A stretch of DNA of 64,000 nucleotides from Rugosimonospora acidiphila. GTDB lineage: Bacteria; Actinomycetota; Actinomycetes; Mycobacteriales; Micromonosporaceae. The notes below the pieces were generated by a model. The model had not been told where the DNA came from. It saw only the letters and a program-made list of their open reading frames with translations, and did no database searches. Positions 52,879-61,492 of this stretch are shown in pieces. The number at the start of each line of letters is the position of its first letter. The stretch's first letter is position 1. The position numbers and the translations under genes were made by a program. Location of the stretch: NCBI RefSeq assembly GCF_039543385.1, contig NZ_BAABJQ010000009.1, forward strand, positions 1-64,000, given 5' to 3'.

Positions 52879-54702
52879 ATGTCTCGAACACAAGCGACGC
52901 GGTCCCGAACGAGGCTCTGGGGCCTGGCCGCGGCGGTCGCCACGGTCGCGGCCGCCTCGGCGGCGGTGGTGGTGTCGGCCCTGCCCTCCGAGGCGGCCAG
53001 CGCCCCGACCAACGGCGGCGTGTACCAGCTCGCGGCCGGCGCGAGCGGCAAGTGCGTCGAGGTGCCGTCCGGCTCGACGGCCAGCGGTGCCCTGCTGCAA
53101 CAGGCGGCGTGCGCGGCGGGGGCCACCCGCCAGCAGTGGCGCGTGGTCTCGGTGGGCTCCGGGGTCGCCAACCTGGTCAACGTCAACAGCGGGATGTGCG
53201 TCGACGTGCCGTCCGGCTCCACCACCTCCGGCCTGCGCCTGCAGCAGTGGGGCTGCGGCAGCGGCCAGACCAACCAGCAATGGACCTTCACCGCGTCCGG
53301 CGCCGCGCCCGGCAAGTACCGGGTCGGAAGCGTCGGGACCGGCCTGTGCGTCAGCGATCTGGACGGCTCGACGGCCGGCAACAACCCGATCGTCCAGGAG
53401 ACCTGCTCCGACATCTCCCGGATGCAGTGGTCGTTCAACCTCGTCTCGGGCCCGACGGGCGGCCCGACGACCGGACCCACCAGTTCGCCGCCGAGCGGCC
53501 CGGTCGTCGCGTTCCCGGGCGCGGTGGGCTACGGCGCCTCCGCCACCGGTGGCCGGGGCGACGCCGTGTACCACGTGACCAACCTCAACGACTCGGGCGC
53601 CGGCTCGTTCCGGGACGCGGTCAGCGCGTCCAACCGGACCATCGTGTTCGACGTCGGCGGGTACATCAGCCTGTCCTCACCGGTCTCGGCGAAGAGCAAC
53701 CTGACCATCGCCGGTCAGACCGCACCGGGCGGCGGCATCGGCATCATGAGCCGCGAGGTGTCCTTCGACGGCGCGAGCAACGACATCGTGCGCGACGTGC
53801 GGTTCCGCCAGGGCGACCTGGACCCGGACTCGTCCAAGAGCGGCATCAACCTGCTCGACACGACGAAGATGATTTTCGACCACGTGTCCATCGAGTTCGC
53901 CCAGTGGAACAACATCGACAGCGTGGGCGCCACGAACATCACGGTACAGAACTCGATCGACTCCGACCCGATCGGGCAGCAGTTCGCCGCGCACACCGAA
54001 ACCGGGCCGTATACCTGGTACAACGACCTGTTCGCCAACTCGCACAACCGGTGCCCGCTGGCGAAGGCGAACACCGAGTACATCAACAACGTGGTGTACG
54101 ACTACCAGGCCGGGTACACGGCCGGCAACTCCAGTGGCCACTTCACCCACGACTTCGTCGGCAACTACTTCATCACTGGGCCGCGCACCACCAGCGCGGG
54201 CAACGCGTATTACCAGATGGGCAACCAGGCGGTCTACAACAGCGGCAACCTGCTGGACAGCAACCGGGACGGCAGCCTCAACGGCTCCACGCTCGGGCTG
54301 GGCGGCGGCGCGACCGCCCTGGCCGGCCCGTGGTCGCCGCTGACCTCCGGCATCCCGACGACCAGCGCCGCCAGCGCGTACGCCAACGTGGTGGCGCACT
54401 CCGGCGCGCTGCCGCGCGACCAGGTGGACACCAAGGTGATGGCCGACGTCACGTCGCTGGGCGGCGCCGGCGACCTGTGGAGCCACCAGACCGCGACCGG
54501 GCTGGGCAACGACGGGTACGGCACCATCAGCGGCGCGACGGCGCCGACCGACACCGACCGGGACGGCATGCCCGACTCCTGGGAGACCCGGCACGGCCTG
54601 AACCCGAACAGCGCCTCGGACGCCACCGGCGACCTCGACCACACCGGGTACACCAACCTGGAGAAGTACATCGACGGCCTGCTCGACGGCCGCTACCCGT
54701 AA
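52879..54702 (+). CDS. Secreted pectate lyase with N-terminal CBM13 (ricin-type) domain
   Basis: This 607-residue extracellular enzyme begins with a signal peptide (hydrophobic run AAAVATVAAASAAVVV, cleavage near SEAAS). A ricin-B/CBM13 lectin domain spans about residues 45-195 with QQW repeats, and a Gly/Pro/Thr/Ser linker follows to 210. The catalytic part has FPGAVGYGASATGGRGDAVY and VTNLNDSGAGSFRDAVS, a right-handed beta-helix lyase of family 1 type that cleaves pectic polysaccharide. Near the end, DTDRDGMPDSWE is a calcium-binding loop. The ATG at 52879 is preceded by AGAAGGAAGAGG. It converges on the sigma-factor/lyase fusion. Confidence 0.9.
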   Translation: MSRTQATRSRTRLWGLAAAVATVAAASAAVVVSALPSEAASAPTNGGVYQLAAGASGKCVEVPSGSTASGALLQQAACAAGATRQQWRVVSVGSGVANLVNVNSGMCVDVPSGSTTSGLRLQQWGCGSGQTNQQWTFTASGAAPGKYRVGSVGTGLCVSDLDGSTAGNNPIVQETCSDISRMQWSFNLVSGPTGGPTTGPTSSPPSGPVVAFPGAVGYGASATGGRGDAVYHVTNLNDSGAGSFRDAVSASNRTIVFDVGGYISLSSPVSAKSNLTIAGQTAPGGGIGIMSREVSFDGASNDIVRDVRFRQGDLDPDSSKSGINLLDTTKMIFDHVSIEFAQWNNIDSVGATNITVQNSIDSDPIGQQFAAHTETGPYTWYNDLFANSHNRCPLAKANTEYINNVVYDYQAGYTAGNSSGHFTHDFVGNYFITGPRTTSAGNAYYQMGNQAVYNSGNLLDSNRDGSLNGSTLGLGGGATALAGPWSPLTSGIPTTSAASAYANVVAHSGALPRDQVDTKVMADVTSLGGAGDLWSHQTATGLGNDGYGTISGATAPTDTDRDGMPDSWETRHGLNPNSASDATGDLDHTGYTNLEKYIDGLLDGRYP

Positions 54703-54747
54703 CGGCCGACCCGGTCCCCCGACCGGCCCGCGCGGGAGGTAGCGGAA

Positions 54748-54791
54748 TCATGGTGGCTTTCCCCCTTCGTGAGGGCGGAAAGCCACCATGA
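54748..54791. terminator. Bidirectional terminator between the two lyase genes
   Basis: A perfect 15-bp inverted repeat (TCATGGTGGCTTTCC and complement) encloses a second small hairpin (CCC-TTCGTGA-GGG). It lies between two converging genes and can end both transcripts. Confidence 0.85.
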
Positions 54792-54810
54792 TCTGAGAAT
54801 CGACACCAGG

Positions 54811-57084
54811 TCAGCTCATCGGTGCGCCGATCGCCGGGTCCTTCGTGTTGGTCAGGAATGTCGTGGCCGGCAGCGAGCCGTCCGGCCGCCGGGCCGCCCG
54901 CGCGCCGGCCGGGTCGGTGCTCCGCAGGGCGGACACGCTCCAGCCGGACTGGTTCCAGGAGTTGCCGCTGGCGGTGACCGCGTCGCCCAGCATCACGTCG
55001 CCCGCGCCGGTCGCGCTGCCCGTGCTGCCCGCGTTGGCCAGTGACAGGTTGCCCCGCAGCGTCGAGGACGAGTGCGTGAAGGCGAATCCCGCGCTGCCGT
55101 TGTGGTACGCGGTGTCGATGCTCAGCGTCAGCCGGCCCGCGTTGCCGTTCTCGGAGAAGCCGTAGCTGGCGTTGTCCCACGCGGCGCTGCCGGTGACGGT
55201 GTGGTCGACAGAGGCGGCCGGGTCGCCGCCGCCGAGCTTGAAACCGTCGCCGTCGCCGGTGAAGCCCGCGATGCCCCAGCGGTTGACCCCGTTGCCGTAC
55301 GACCAGACGTCCTCGACCGTGACCGGGCTGGTGAACTCGGTGAAGTCCACGCCGTCGTCGGCGTTGTCGAACGTGCGGCAGCGGCGCACCACGTTCCCGG
55401 TGCCCGAGCCGAACTTGAGGTCCAGACCGTCGGCGTTCTCGCCGTGCGTGGCGTCGTCGTGGTTGCCGTAGAAGTCGCTGTCCAGCACCTGGTTGTCGGT
55501 GGTGCTGTCTCCGCGCAGGATCAGTGCCGAGTCACCGCTGTCGTGAATGGACAGTCGGGTGAAGATGTCGGAGCGGCACGACTCGCAGACGTACGGGTGG
55601 CTCGGCGCGTCCTTGATCTCCAGACCCCGTACGGTCCAGTAGCTGGCCTGCTGGGTGACGTACCACTTGTCGGCCGGGATGCCGGTCGCGTCGATGACCG
55701 GGTGCTCGTCGCGGTAGTTGCTCAGCACGATGCGGCGCGCCGAGGTGCCGCTCGTGGTGATGGTGACCGGCACGGTCGGCCGGTACAGCCCGCCCCGCAG
55801 CGCTATCGTCTGCCCGGGGCGCACCACGGAGACGGCCTTGGACAGGGTGGCGTACGGGTGCGCGATGCTCCCGTCGCCGCCGTCGCTTCCCCCGGTCGCG
55901 ACGAAGATGTCGGCGCTCGTGACCCCGCTGACCGGTGCCGTCACGGTCGCGGACGGCGTGGCCGAAGGGGGCGAGACGGAGGGGCTGGCGGACGCCGGAC
56001 TCGCGGTCGCGCTCGTCGGGCCGGCCGCGGCGGGCACGGTCACCGGTGGCGGGGCCGCGATGGCCGGCGCCGGGTCCGGACCCGGCTGGTAGAACACCGC
56101 GTACACCAGTACGGCCGCGGCGGCGGCCAGCGCGGTGGCGCCGACGGCGGCGTGCTTGGCGCTCAGGTGTCGCAGCAGCCGGCGGGCCGCCCCGGCGGCC
56201 GGCGCGGCCAGCGCGGGTCCCGCGCCGTGGCCGGCGCCCACCAGCGCCGACAGCCTGCCCGCCAAGGCGTGCGGGACCGGCAGCAGCGCGATGCCGGGCA
56301 GCAACCGTTCGACGGGCGCGAGGTCGCGGCCCCACTGGCCGCACAGCTCGCAGTCGCGCACGTGCCTGCCCAGCCGGCGCAGCCAGCGTGGGTCGTACCG
56401 GCCGTCCGGGCCGTCCGGGCCGTCCAGACCGGGCAGGCCGCCCCGATCCCGCCCGCCGGGCCGGCCGCGCGCCGCCGCGACCAGCCCAGGGCAGCGCGGG
56501 TCGGCCCGCCAGGCCACCAGCACCGCGCGGGCCAGGTCGAGCTGGGCCCGGGCCCGGTGGATGCGCACCGCCGCGTGCGGCGCGCGCAGCGCGAGGGCCG
56601 CGGCCACCTCCGCGCGGGTCAGCGAGCCGGCGAGCTCCTGCCACCACAGCGCGATGACCCGCTGGCTGTCCCGGTCCAGCAGCCGGGTCGCCTCGACCAG
56701 CGCCCGGCGCTGCCCGGACAGGCCCAGCCGGACGATGGTCGCCTCGGCGAAGTCGTCGATCGGGTGGGCGGCCTCCGCCCGGTCGTCCAGCGGCCGGTGC
56801 CGGGCCAGGGCCGCGCCGCGCGTGCGGCCCAGCTCGTGGATCTGCCGGTACGCGATGGAGATGAGCCAGGACCGGAACCGCTCCGGCTCGCGCAGGCCCG
56901 CGAGCCCCTGGATGGCGTTGAGCATGGTCTGCTGGACCACGTCGTCGGTATCCGGATGGCCGTTCAGTGCCCGCCCGACGACGTTGTACACCAGCGGCAG
57001 GTACGCGCCGAGCAGCGTCTCCAGCGCCCGGCGGTCGCCGGCCTGGGCCGCGCGGACGAGTGCGGCGCCGGGCGTGGTCTCCAC
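54811..57084 (-). CDS. ECF sigma factor fused to membrane-anchored extracellular family-9-like pectate lyase
   Basis: One 757-residue chain. Residues about 10-90 are sigma region 2 (LPLVYNVVGRALNGHPDTDD, VVQQTMLNAIQGL, FRSWLISIAYRQI) and 125-185 region 4 (LLDRDSQRVIALWWQEL, ALRAPHAAVRIHRAR). At 198 and 241-248 come Cys and HVRDCELC, a zinc-finger pattern as in anti-sigma domains. One membrane helix is at about 312-332, then a Pro/Ser/Thr-rich linker to 390. Residues 391-757 form a beta-helix with the family 9 lyase motifs ENADGLDLKF (Asp 552), NADDGVDF (Asp 576, 577, 580; calcium site) and GDGDGFKLGGG (Lys 616, catalytic in family 9). Topology would be sigma inside, lyase outside. The GTG at 57084 has GAGG upstream; a TTG at 57168 is less likely. 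No separate anti-sigma gene exists nearby. Confidence 0.88.
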   Translation of the reverse strand: METTPGAALVRAAQAGDRRALETLLGAYLPLVYNVVGRALNGHPDTDDVVQQTMLNAIQGLAGLREPERFRSWLISIAYRQIHELGRTRGAALARHRPLDDRAEAAHPIDDFAEATIVRLGLSGQRRALVEATRLLDRDSQRVIALWWQELAGSLTRAEVAAALALRAPHAAVRIHRARAQLDLARAVLVAWRADPRCPGLVAAARGRPGGRDRGGLPGLDGPDGPDGRYDPRWLRRLGRHVRDCELCGQWGRDLAPVERLLPGIALLPVPHALAGRLSALVGAGHGAGPALAAPAAGAARRLLRHLSAKHAAVGATALAAAAAVLVYAVFYQPGPDPAPAIAAPPPVTVPAAAGPTSATASPASASPSVSPPSATPSATVTAPVSGVTSADIFVATGGSDGGDGSIAHPYATLSKAVSVVRPGQTIALRGGLYRPTVPVTITTSGTSARRIVLSNYRDEHPVIDATGIPADKWYVTQQASYWTVRGLEIKDAPSHPYVCESCRSDIFTRLSIHDSGDSALILRGDSTTDNQVLDSDFYGNHDDATHGENADGLDLKFGSGTGNVVRRCRTFDNADDGVDFTEFTSPVTVEDVWSYGNGVNRWGIAGFTGDGDGFKLGGGDPAASVDHTVTGSAAWDNASYGFSENGNAGRLTLSIDTAYHNGSAGFAFTHSSSTLRGNLSLANAGSTGSATGAGDVMLGDAVTASGNSWNQSGWSVSALRSTDPAGARAARRPDGSLPATTFLTNTKDPAIGAPMS

Positions 57085-57175
57085 GGTGCCTCGTCCCTCC
57101 GCGTGCCAGCCACCATGATCCGCTTCGCGGACAGCGACATCCTTCCATATGTCGCCGGGCGGGGACAACCGGTCG

Positions 57176-57589
57176 CTACGGCTGCTGGGGCGCGCCGGCG
57201 GGCGTTTCGGGTCGGCCCGGCGCGGGCGCGCCGGGCGCCGGGCTACCGGAGCGCAGCGCCAGCACGAAGGTCACGATCAGCACCGGCAGCACCGTCACGT
57301 GGTAGGCGATGTCGCCGAACTGGTGCCCGCGCAGGGTGCTGTTGAGGCCCACCAGGAACCCGAAGATGGCGAAGCCGACCGTGGCCAGCGCGGTGGCGCG
57401 CCACCGCGCCCCCCTCCGGTGGACCACCAGTGCCCCGACCGCGAGCACCACGCAGATGATCGCCTCCGGTATGCCCGCGCCGGTGGACCCGTGGGTCAGG
57501 TGTATCGAGGACGCGGCCGCCAGGCTCGCGGCCTCCAGGGTCATCAGTATCGCGATGGCCCGTGGTCGCGGGCCGCTCATGCTCGCCAT
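57176..57589 (-). CDS. Small four-helix membrane protein
   Basis: This 137-residue protein shows four hydrophobic segments (about 8-28, 38-55, 65-85, 92-110) and a Pro/Ala/Gly-rich tail. No family is recognised. The ATG at 57589 is the most upstream one giving a short cytoplasmic start; an ATG at 57580 is possible. It lies 91 bp upstream of the sigma-lyase gene on the same strand, so a shared transcript cannot be excluded. Confidence 0.65.
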   Translation of the reverse strand: MASMSGPRPRAIAILMTLEAASLAAASSIHLTHGSTGAGIPEAIICVVLAVGALVVHRRGARWRATALATVGFAIFGFLVGLNSTLRGHQFGDIAYHVTVLPVLIVTFVLALRSGSPAPGAPAPGRPETPAGAPQQP

Positions 57590-57678
57590 GAGCCCAGGCT
57601 GCCAGCCCGGCGGCGCGCCGTCGTCCGCCACGCGGCGGCTGCCGCGATAACCCGTCGGGCGTACCCGCGCCCGCCCGG

Positions 57679-57828
57679 CTACGTCCATGGGAGGTGCCCG
57701 GGGACGACCGCCCGGGGTCGTCGGGCCCGGGTACCGAGCCGGCGCAGCACCGGGTCCCTGAACTCCAGCACCGTGGGCTGGTCGATCTCGAACAGACCTT
57801 CGCCGCCCGTCCGGTGGCCGGATTCCAT
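57679..57828 (-). pseudogene. Remnant of a leucine carboxyl methyltransferase-type SAM methyltransferase
   Basis: A 49-codon frame contains GLFEIDQPTVLEFRDPVLRR, which matches the interior FE(I/V)DQP segment of the SAM-dependent methyltransferases with the PF04072 fold common in actinobacteria. Both the N-terminal part and the rest of the C-terminal part are missing, so this is a gene fragment. The rest of 57590-57886 shows nothing else. Confidence 0.55.
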
Positions 57829-57886
57829 CGACCGGCGCCTACTGTTCCACGCCCCGCGCCGCCCGTGGAAGGTACCGTCTGACGGT

Positions 57887-58660
57887 GTGGCGTTCGACGA
57901 GCTATACGACCGCGAGACCCTGACCACCCGCGAGTACGCCAACCCCGACCGGCTCGGCGCCCGGATGGCCCTGTACGAGTATCGCGACCCGCCGCACGAC
58001 ATCGTCGGCTCCGCCGTGCGCCTGCTGCGTGACGCGCCCGGCCCGGTGCTGGACGTGGGCTGCGGACCCGGGCACTACTGCGCCGCGCTTCGCGCCGACC
58101 GGCCCGACCGCCCCGTCTTCGGCGCCGACCTGTCCATGGGCATGCTGGCGGCGACCGGCCCGCCGGCACTGGCCGCCGACGCGGCGGCGCTGCCCGTGCG
58201 CGCCGGGTTCTGCGGGGCCGTGCTCGCGATGCACATGCTCTACCACGTACCCGAGCCGGAGGCGGCCGTGGCGGAGCTGGCGCGGGTACGGGCGCCGGGC
58301 GGCACGGTACTGCTGTCCACCAACGCGCCCGACGACAAGCGGCGGGTACGCGACCTGCACGCCGAGGTGGTGCGCGAGCTGACCGGAGGGCCGGTGGTGC
58401 GCGACGTGTCCCGCCGGTTCGACCTCGACCACGGCGAGCGGGTGGCCCGCCGGCACTTCCGAACGGTCGAGCGGCTCGACTTCCGTGGCACGATCGCGGC
58501 GCCCGATCCCGAGCCGGTGATGCGCTGGCTGGGCTCGATGTCCACCGTCGACCTGACGCCGGCCGTGCTCGACGAGGTACGCGCCCGGATCGCCGCGACC
58601 ATCACGCGTGAGGGCGCATACCGGTTCGGTGTCCACTCGGGCTTCCTCGTCTGCCGGTGA
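57887..58660 (+). CDS. Class I SAM-dependent methyltransferase
   Basis: This 257-residue methyltransferase has motif I PVLDVGCGPGHYCAAL near residue 55, the acidic GADLSMGMLA, VLAMHMLYHVPEPEAAVAEL and RAPGGTVLLSTN, a Methyltransf_11-type core. The GTG at 57887 lies 8 nt after a TACCGT box; leaderless translation is possible. The substrate is unknown. No gene close by suggests a pathway. Confidence 0.88.
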   Translation: MAFDELYDRETLTTREYANPDRLGARMALYEYRDPPHDIVGSAVRLLRDAPGPVLDVGCGPGHYCAALRADRPDRPVFGADLSMGMLAATGPPALAADAAALPVRAGFCGAVLAMHMLYHVPEPEAAVAELARVRAPGGTVLLSTNAPDDKRRVRDLHAEVVRELTGGPVVRDVSRRFDLDHGERVARRHFRTVERLDFRGTIAAPDPEPVMRWLGSMSTVDLTPAVLDEVRARIAATITREGAYRFGVHSGFLVCR

Positions 58661-58737
58661 CGCCCGGCGACGCGTCGACAAACCCCTCCCCGATCGTCGG
58701 CGGGTGGCCCATCCGGCAAATTCAGTTGAACGCCATT

Positions 58738-58761
58738 GTAGTCAAGACAGTGTTGTTCTAC
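58738..58761. promoter_or_regulatory. Possible operator of the hemerythrin-TetR operon
   Basis: A 24-bp imperfect palindrome begins GTAG and ends CTAC, with the partly symmetric inner part TCAAGACAGTGTTGTT. It lies 33 bp before the hemerythrin start, where a TetR repressor encoded in the same operon would act. Confidence 0.4.
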
Positions 58762-58793
58762 CCTTTCGTCAGGACGACGAGGGGAGCGGCGCC

Positions 58794-59486
58794 ATGCCGA
58801 CGGATTCCGAACCGGCGGACACCCGGATGATGGGCATCGTGCACGACGCGCTGCGCCGCGATCTGGAGCGCACGCACACCGTGGTCACCGCCCAGCCATA
58901 CCCGCGCGGCCGGCAGCGCGAGGCGCTCGGGCAGCACGTGGTGTGGCTGATGGATTTCCTGCACGCCCACCACACCGGCGAGGACGAGGGGCTCTGGCCA
59001 CTGGTCCGCGAGCGCGACCCGCAGGCGGGCCCGCTGCTCGACTCGCTGGACGCCGAGCACCGGCGGATAGCGCCCGCGGCCGAGGCTCTGGCCGCGGCGG
59101 GCCGGCGCTACGCGGCCACCGCCGGCGACGACGCCCGGGCGGACCTCGTCGTGGCGCTGGACTCGCTGATGCCCGTGCTCGTGCCGCACCTGCGGCGCGA
59201 GGTCGACGAGGCCATGCCGGTGGTGGTGGCGAGCATCAGCCGGGCCGACTGGCACGCCTGGGACCAGAAGTACAATGTCAAGTCGAAATCTCTCCTCCAG
59301 CTCGGCCTGGAGGGGCACTGGCTGCTCGACGGCATCGATCCCGAGGGGTACAAGGTAGTCGTGCACGTGGTTCCGGCCATACCCCGGTTCATCCTGGTGC
59401 ACGGGTTCGCCCGCGCCTACCGGCGCCGGGCCGCCGCGCGGTGGCATCCCGAGCCGCCCCCAGCGGTCGCGGCGGCGCGCGTATGA
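58794..59486 (+). CDS. Hemerythrin HHE domain protein
   Basis: This 230-residue protein has a four-helix hemerythrin-like domain in its first 150 residues. Possible diiron ligands are His in MGIVHDALRRDL, the FLHAHHTGEDEGLWP pair, DAEHRRI and PHLRREVDE. Such proteins bind O2, NO or iron. The C-terminal 80 residues hold a hydrophobic segment (VVVHVVPAIPRFILVHGFA) and end in a basic stretch. GAGGGGAG precedes the ATG at 58794. The stop overlaps the TetR start (ATGA). Confidence 0.85.
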   Translation: MPTDSEPADTRMMGIVHDALRRDLERTHTVVTAQPYPRGRQREALGQHVVWLMDFLHAHHTGEDEGLWPLVRERDPQAGPLLDSLDAEHRRIAPAAEALAAAGRRYAATAGDDARADLVVALDSLMPVLVPHLRREVDEAMPVVVASISRADWHAWDQKYNVKSKSLLQLGLEGHWLLDGIDPEGYKVVVHVVPAIPRFILVHGFARAYRRRAAARWHPEPPPAVAAARV

Positions 59487-60142
59487 CCGCCGACCAGACG
59501 AGCACCGACCAGACGAGCACCGACCAGAAGCCGGCGCGCCGCCCCTACCGGTCGCCGCGCCGCGAGCAGCAGGCCGCCGAGACCAGGGCGGCCGTCCTCG
59601 CCGCGGCCGGCGACCTGTTCGCGGCGCGCGGCTTCGCCGGCACCGGGATGCGCGACATCGCCAAGGCCGCGGGCGTGTCGGTCGAGACGCTCTACGCCGG
59701 CTTCCGGTCCAAGGGCGAACTGCTGACGCTGGCGCTGGACGCCGCACTGGTCGGTGACGCCGAGGCGGTCCCGCTGGTCGAGCGGCCCGCGTTCCAGGCG
59801 CTGTCATCCGGATCCCGCGACGAGCGGATCGCCGCCGCGGCGGGGCTGGTCACCGCCATCCACCGCCGCTCGTCCGGGATCCATCTCGCGCTGCGGGAAG
59901 CGGCGGCGTCGGACCCCGACCTGGCCCGGCACCTGCGCGAGGACGAGCAGCGGCGGCGCATCGACATCGGGCGCGGCGCCACGCTCGTGGCCGGCCGGGA
60001 GCTGAGCCCGCGGGAGCACGACGGGCTGTGGGCGGTGCTCTCCGTCGAGGTGTACCAGATGCTCACCGGGCAGGCCGGCTGGACCTGGCAGCAGTACGAG
60101 GACTGGGCCGCCGACACGATCCGGCGCACGCTGGACGAGTAG
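59483..60142 (+). CDS. TetR-family transcriptional regulator
   Basis: This 219-residue regulator carries the TetR helix-turn-helix at about residues 32-78 (RAAVLAAAGDLFAARGFAGT, MRDIAKAAGVSVETLYAGFR, SKGELL). The first 15 residues include a 5-residue repeat (DQTST), encoded by a 15-bp repeat at about 59490-59530. It is translationally coupled to the hemerythrin gene (4-bp overlap), so it probably autoregulates that operon. Confidence 0.92.
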   Translation: MTADQTSTDQTSTDQKPARRPYRSPRREQQAAETRAAVLAAAGDLFAARGFAGTGMRDIAKAAGVSVETLYAGFRSKGELLTLALDAALVGDAEAVPLVERPAFQALSSGSRDERIAAAAGLVTAIHRRSSGIHLALREAAASDPDLARHLREDEQRRRIDIGRGATLVAGRELSPREHDGLWAVLSVEVYQMLTGQAGWTWQQYEDWAADTIRRTLDE

Positions 60143-60179
60143 CCCACCGGCGAGGGCGTGGGTTCTCGGCGGGCGCCGA

Positions 60180-61211
60180 TCAGAGGCGCGCGGCCAGCCG
60201 GGTGAGGATCTCGGTGGCCGGCCCCTCGGTGGCGTGCCGGTAACCGGTGCCGGCCCACAGGTGCACGCGCTCGGGATCGCCGGCCGCCGCGGCGGCCCTG
60301 CGCATGGCGGCGGTGAGGTGGTGCAGCGCCGGGTACCCGTACGGGGCGAGGCCGCCGTACCGGTCGGTGAACGCGTTGCGTAGCGCGCGGGCGGGCCGTC
60401 CGGTGAACGCGTGGGTGAGCACCGTACCGGTGCGCCCCGGATCGGCGAGCGCGGCCCGGTGCGTCGCCGAGTTACCCGCCTCGTCGCTGCGCAGCAGGAC
60501 GGTGCCGACGGCCACGGCGTCCGCCCCGGCCCGGATGGCCGCCGCCACGCCGTCGGGGGTGGCCAGCCCGCCGGCCGCGATCACCGGCAGGTCCACCGCG
60601 TGCCGGACCGCCGCGACGAGGTCGGTGATCGGGGTCTCGGCGAGCGGGCGGGTTGGGGTCAGGGTGCCGGAGTGTCCCCCGGCGGCCGCGGACTGTACCG
60701 CCAGCGCGTCCACTCCGGCCTCGGCGGCGGCCCGGGCCTCCTCGACGGTGGTGACGGTCTGCACCAGCAGCGCGCCGGTGCGGCGCAGCGCGGCCAGGTC
60801 GTCGCGGTTCGGAATGCCGAAGGTGAAGCTGACCACCGGGACCGGTGCGGCGCGCAGCACGTCGAGCTTGTCGTGCCAACGGTCGTCGTCCTCGACCGGC
60901 GCGCCCGGATCGGGGGCGATGCCGTACCGCCGCGCCTCGACGGCGATCAGCTCGGCGTACCGGCGGAACGCCGCGCGGTCGACCGGCACCGGATTGGGCG
61001 CGAAGAGGTTCACCCCGAACGGTACGGACGCACCGGCGACGGTGTCGATGTCGTCCGCCAGCGCCTGTGGGGTCTTGTACCCGGCGGCCACGAACCCGAG
61101 GCTGCCCGCGCGGGCGGCGGCGGTGACCAACGCCGGGGTGCCGGCACCACCGGCCATCGGCGCCGCGATCACCGGGGTGGACAGCCCCAGGGCGACGGCG
61201 AGTGTGGACAT
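60180..61211 (-). CDS. Nitronate monooxygenase family protein
   Basis: This 343-residue TIM-barrel flavoprotein matches the nitronate monooxygenase/2-nitropropane dioxygenase family: PVIAAPMAGGAGTPALVTAA, FGVNLFAPNP, AVQSAAAGGHSG (the conserved active-site His in GGH) and VIAAGGLATPDGVAAAIRAG with VAVGTVLLRSDEA (FMN phosphate). It oxidises nitronates such as propionate-3-nitronate, detoxifying nitro compounds. The ATG at 61211 has GGAGG 9 nt upstream. The stop lies about 40 bp from that of the converging TetR gene. Confidence 0.92.
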   Translation of the reverse strand: MSTLAVALGLSTPVIAAPMAGGAGTPALVTAAARAGSLGFVAAGYKTPQALADDIDTVAGASVPFGVNLFAPNPVPVDRAAFRRYAELIAVEARRYGIAPDPGAPVEDDDRWHDKLDVLRAAPVPVVSFTFGIPNRDDLAALRRTGALLVQTVTTVEEARAAAEAGVDALAVQSAAAGGHSGTLTPTRPLAETPITDLVAAVRHAVDLPVIAAGGLATPDGVAAAIRAGADAVAVGTVLLRSDEAGNSATHRAALADPGRTGTVLTHAFTGRPARALRNAFTDRYGGLAPYGYPALHHLTAAMRRAAAAAGDPERVHLWAGTGYRHATEGPATEILTRLAARL

Positions 61212-61236
61212 GACGATCAACCTCCGGTGCCCGCCA

Positions 61237-61285
61237 GTCTACCCGGGCGAACGTCTACCCGAGCGCGCGTCTACCCCGGGCGAAC
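61237..61285. repeat. 16-17 bp tandem repeat, three copies
   Basis: Units at 61237, 61253 and 61269 read close to GTCTACCCGGGCGAAC. They are in the divergent promoter region upstream of the nitronate monooxygenase gene, within a gap (61212-61492) that holds no other gene. Confidence 0.75.
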
Positions 61286-61492
61286 GGCGAGGCGGCGGCG
61301 GGAAGACCCACCGCCGCCCTCATCCACCAAGTTCCCACCTGCCCCGACGGTACCGTCGCCCAGGCCCGCACGCCCAGGCCGCCGGCGCGCCATTCGGCCT
61401 GGGCCGAAAGGAATTGAGGCACCCGAAGGTGGAGGTGATACTGCGTTCGCCGTGGCGTCGGACCAGGGCATCGGATGCGGTGTGGGGGCTAC

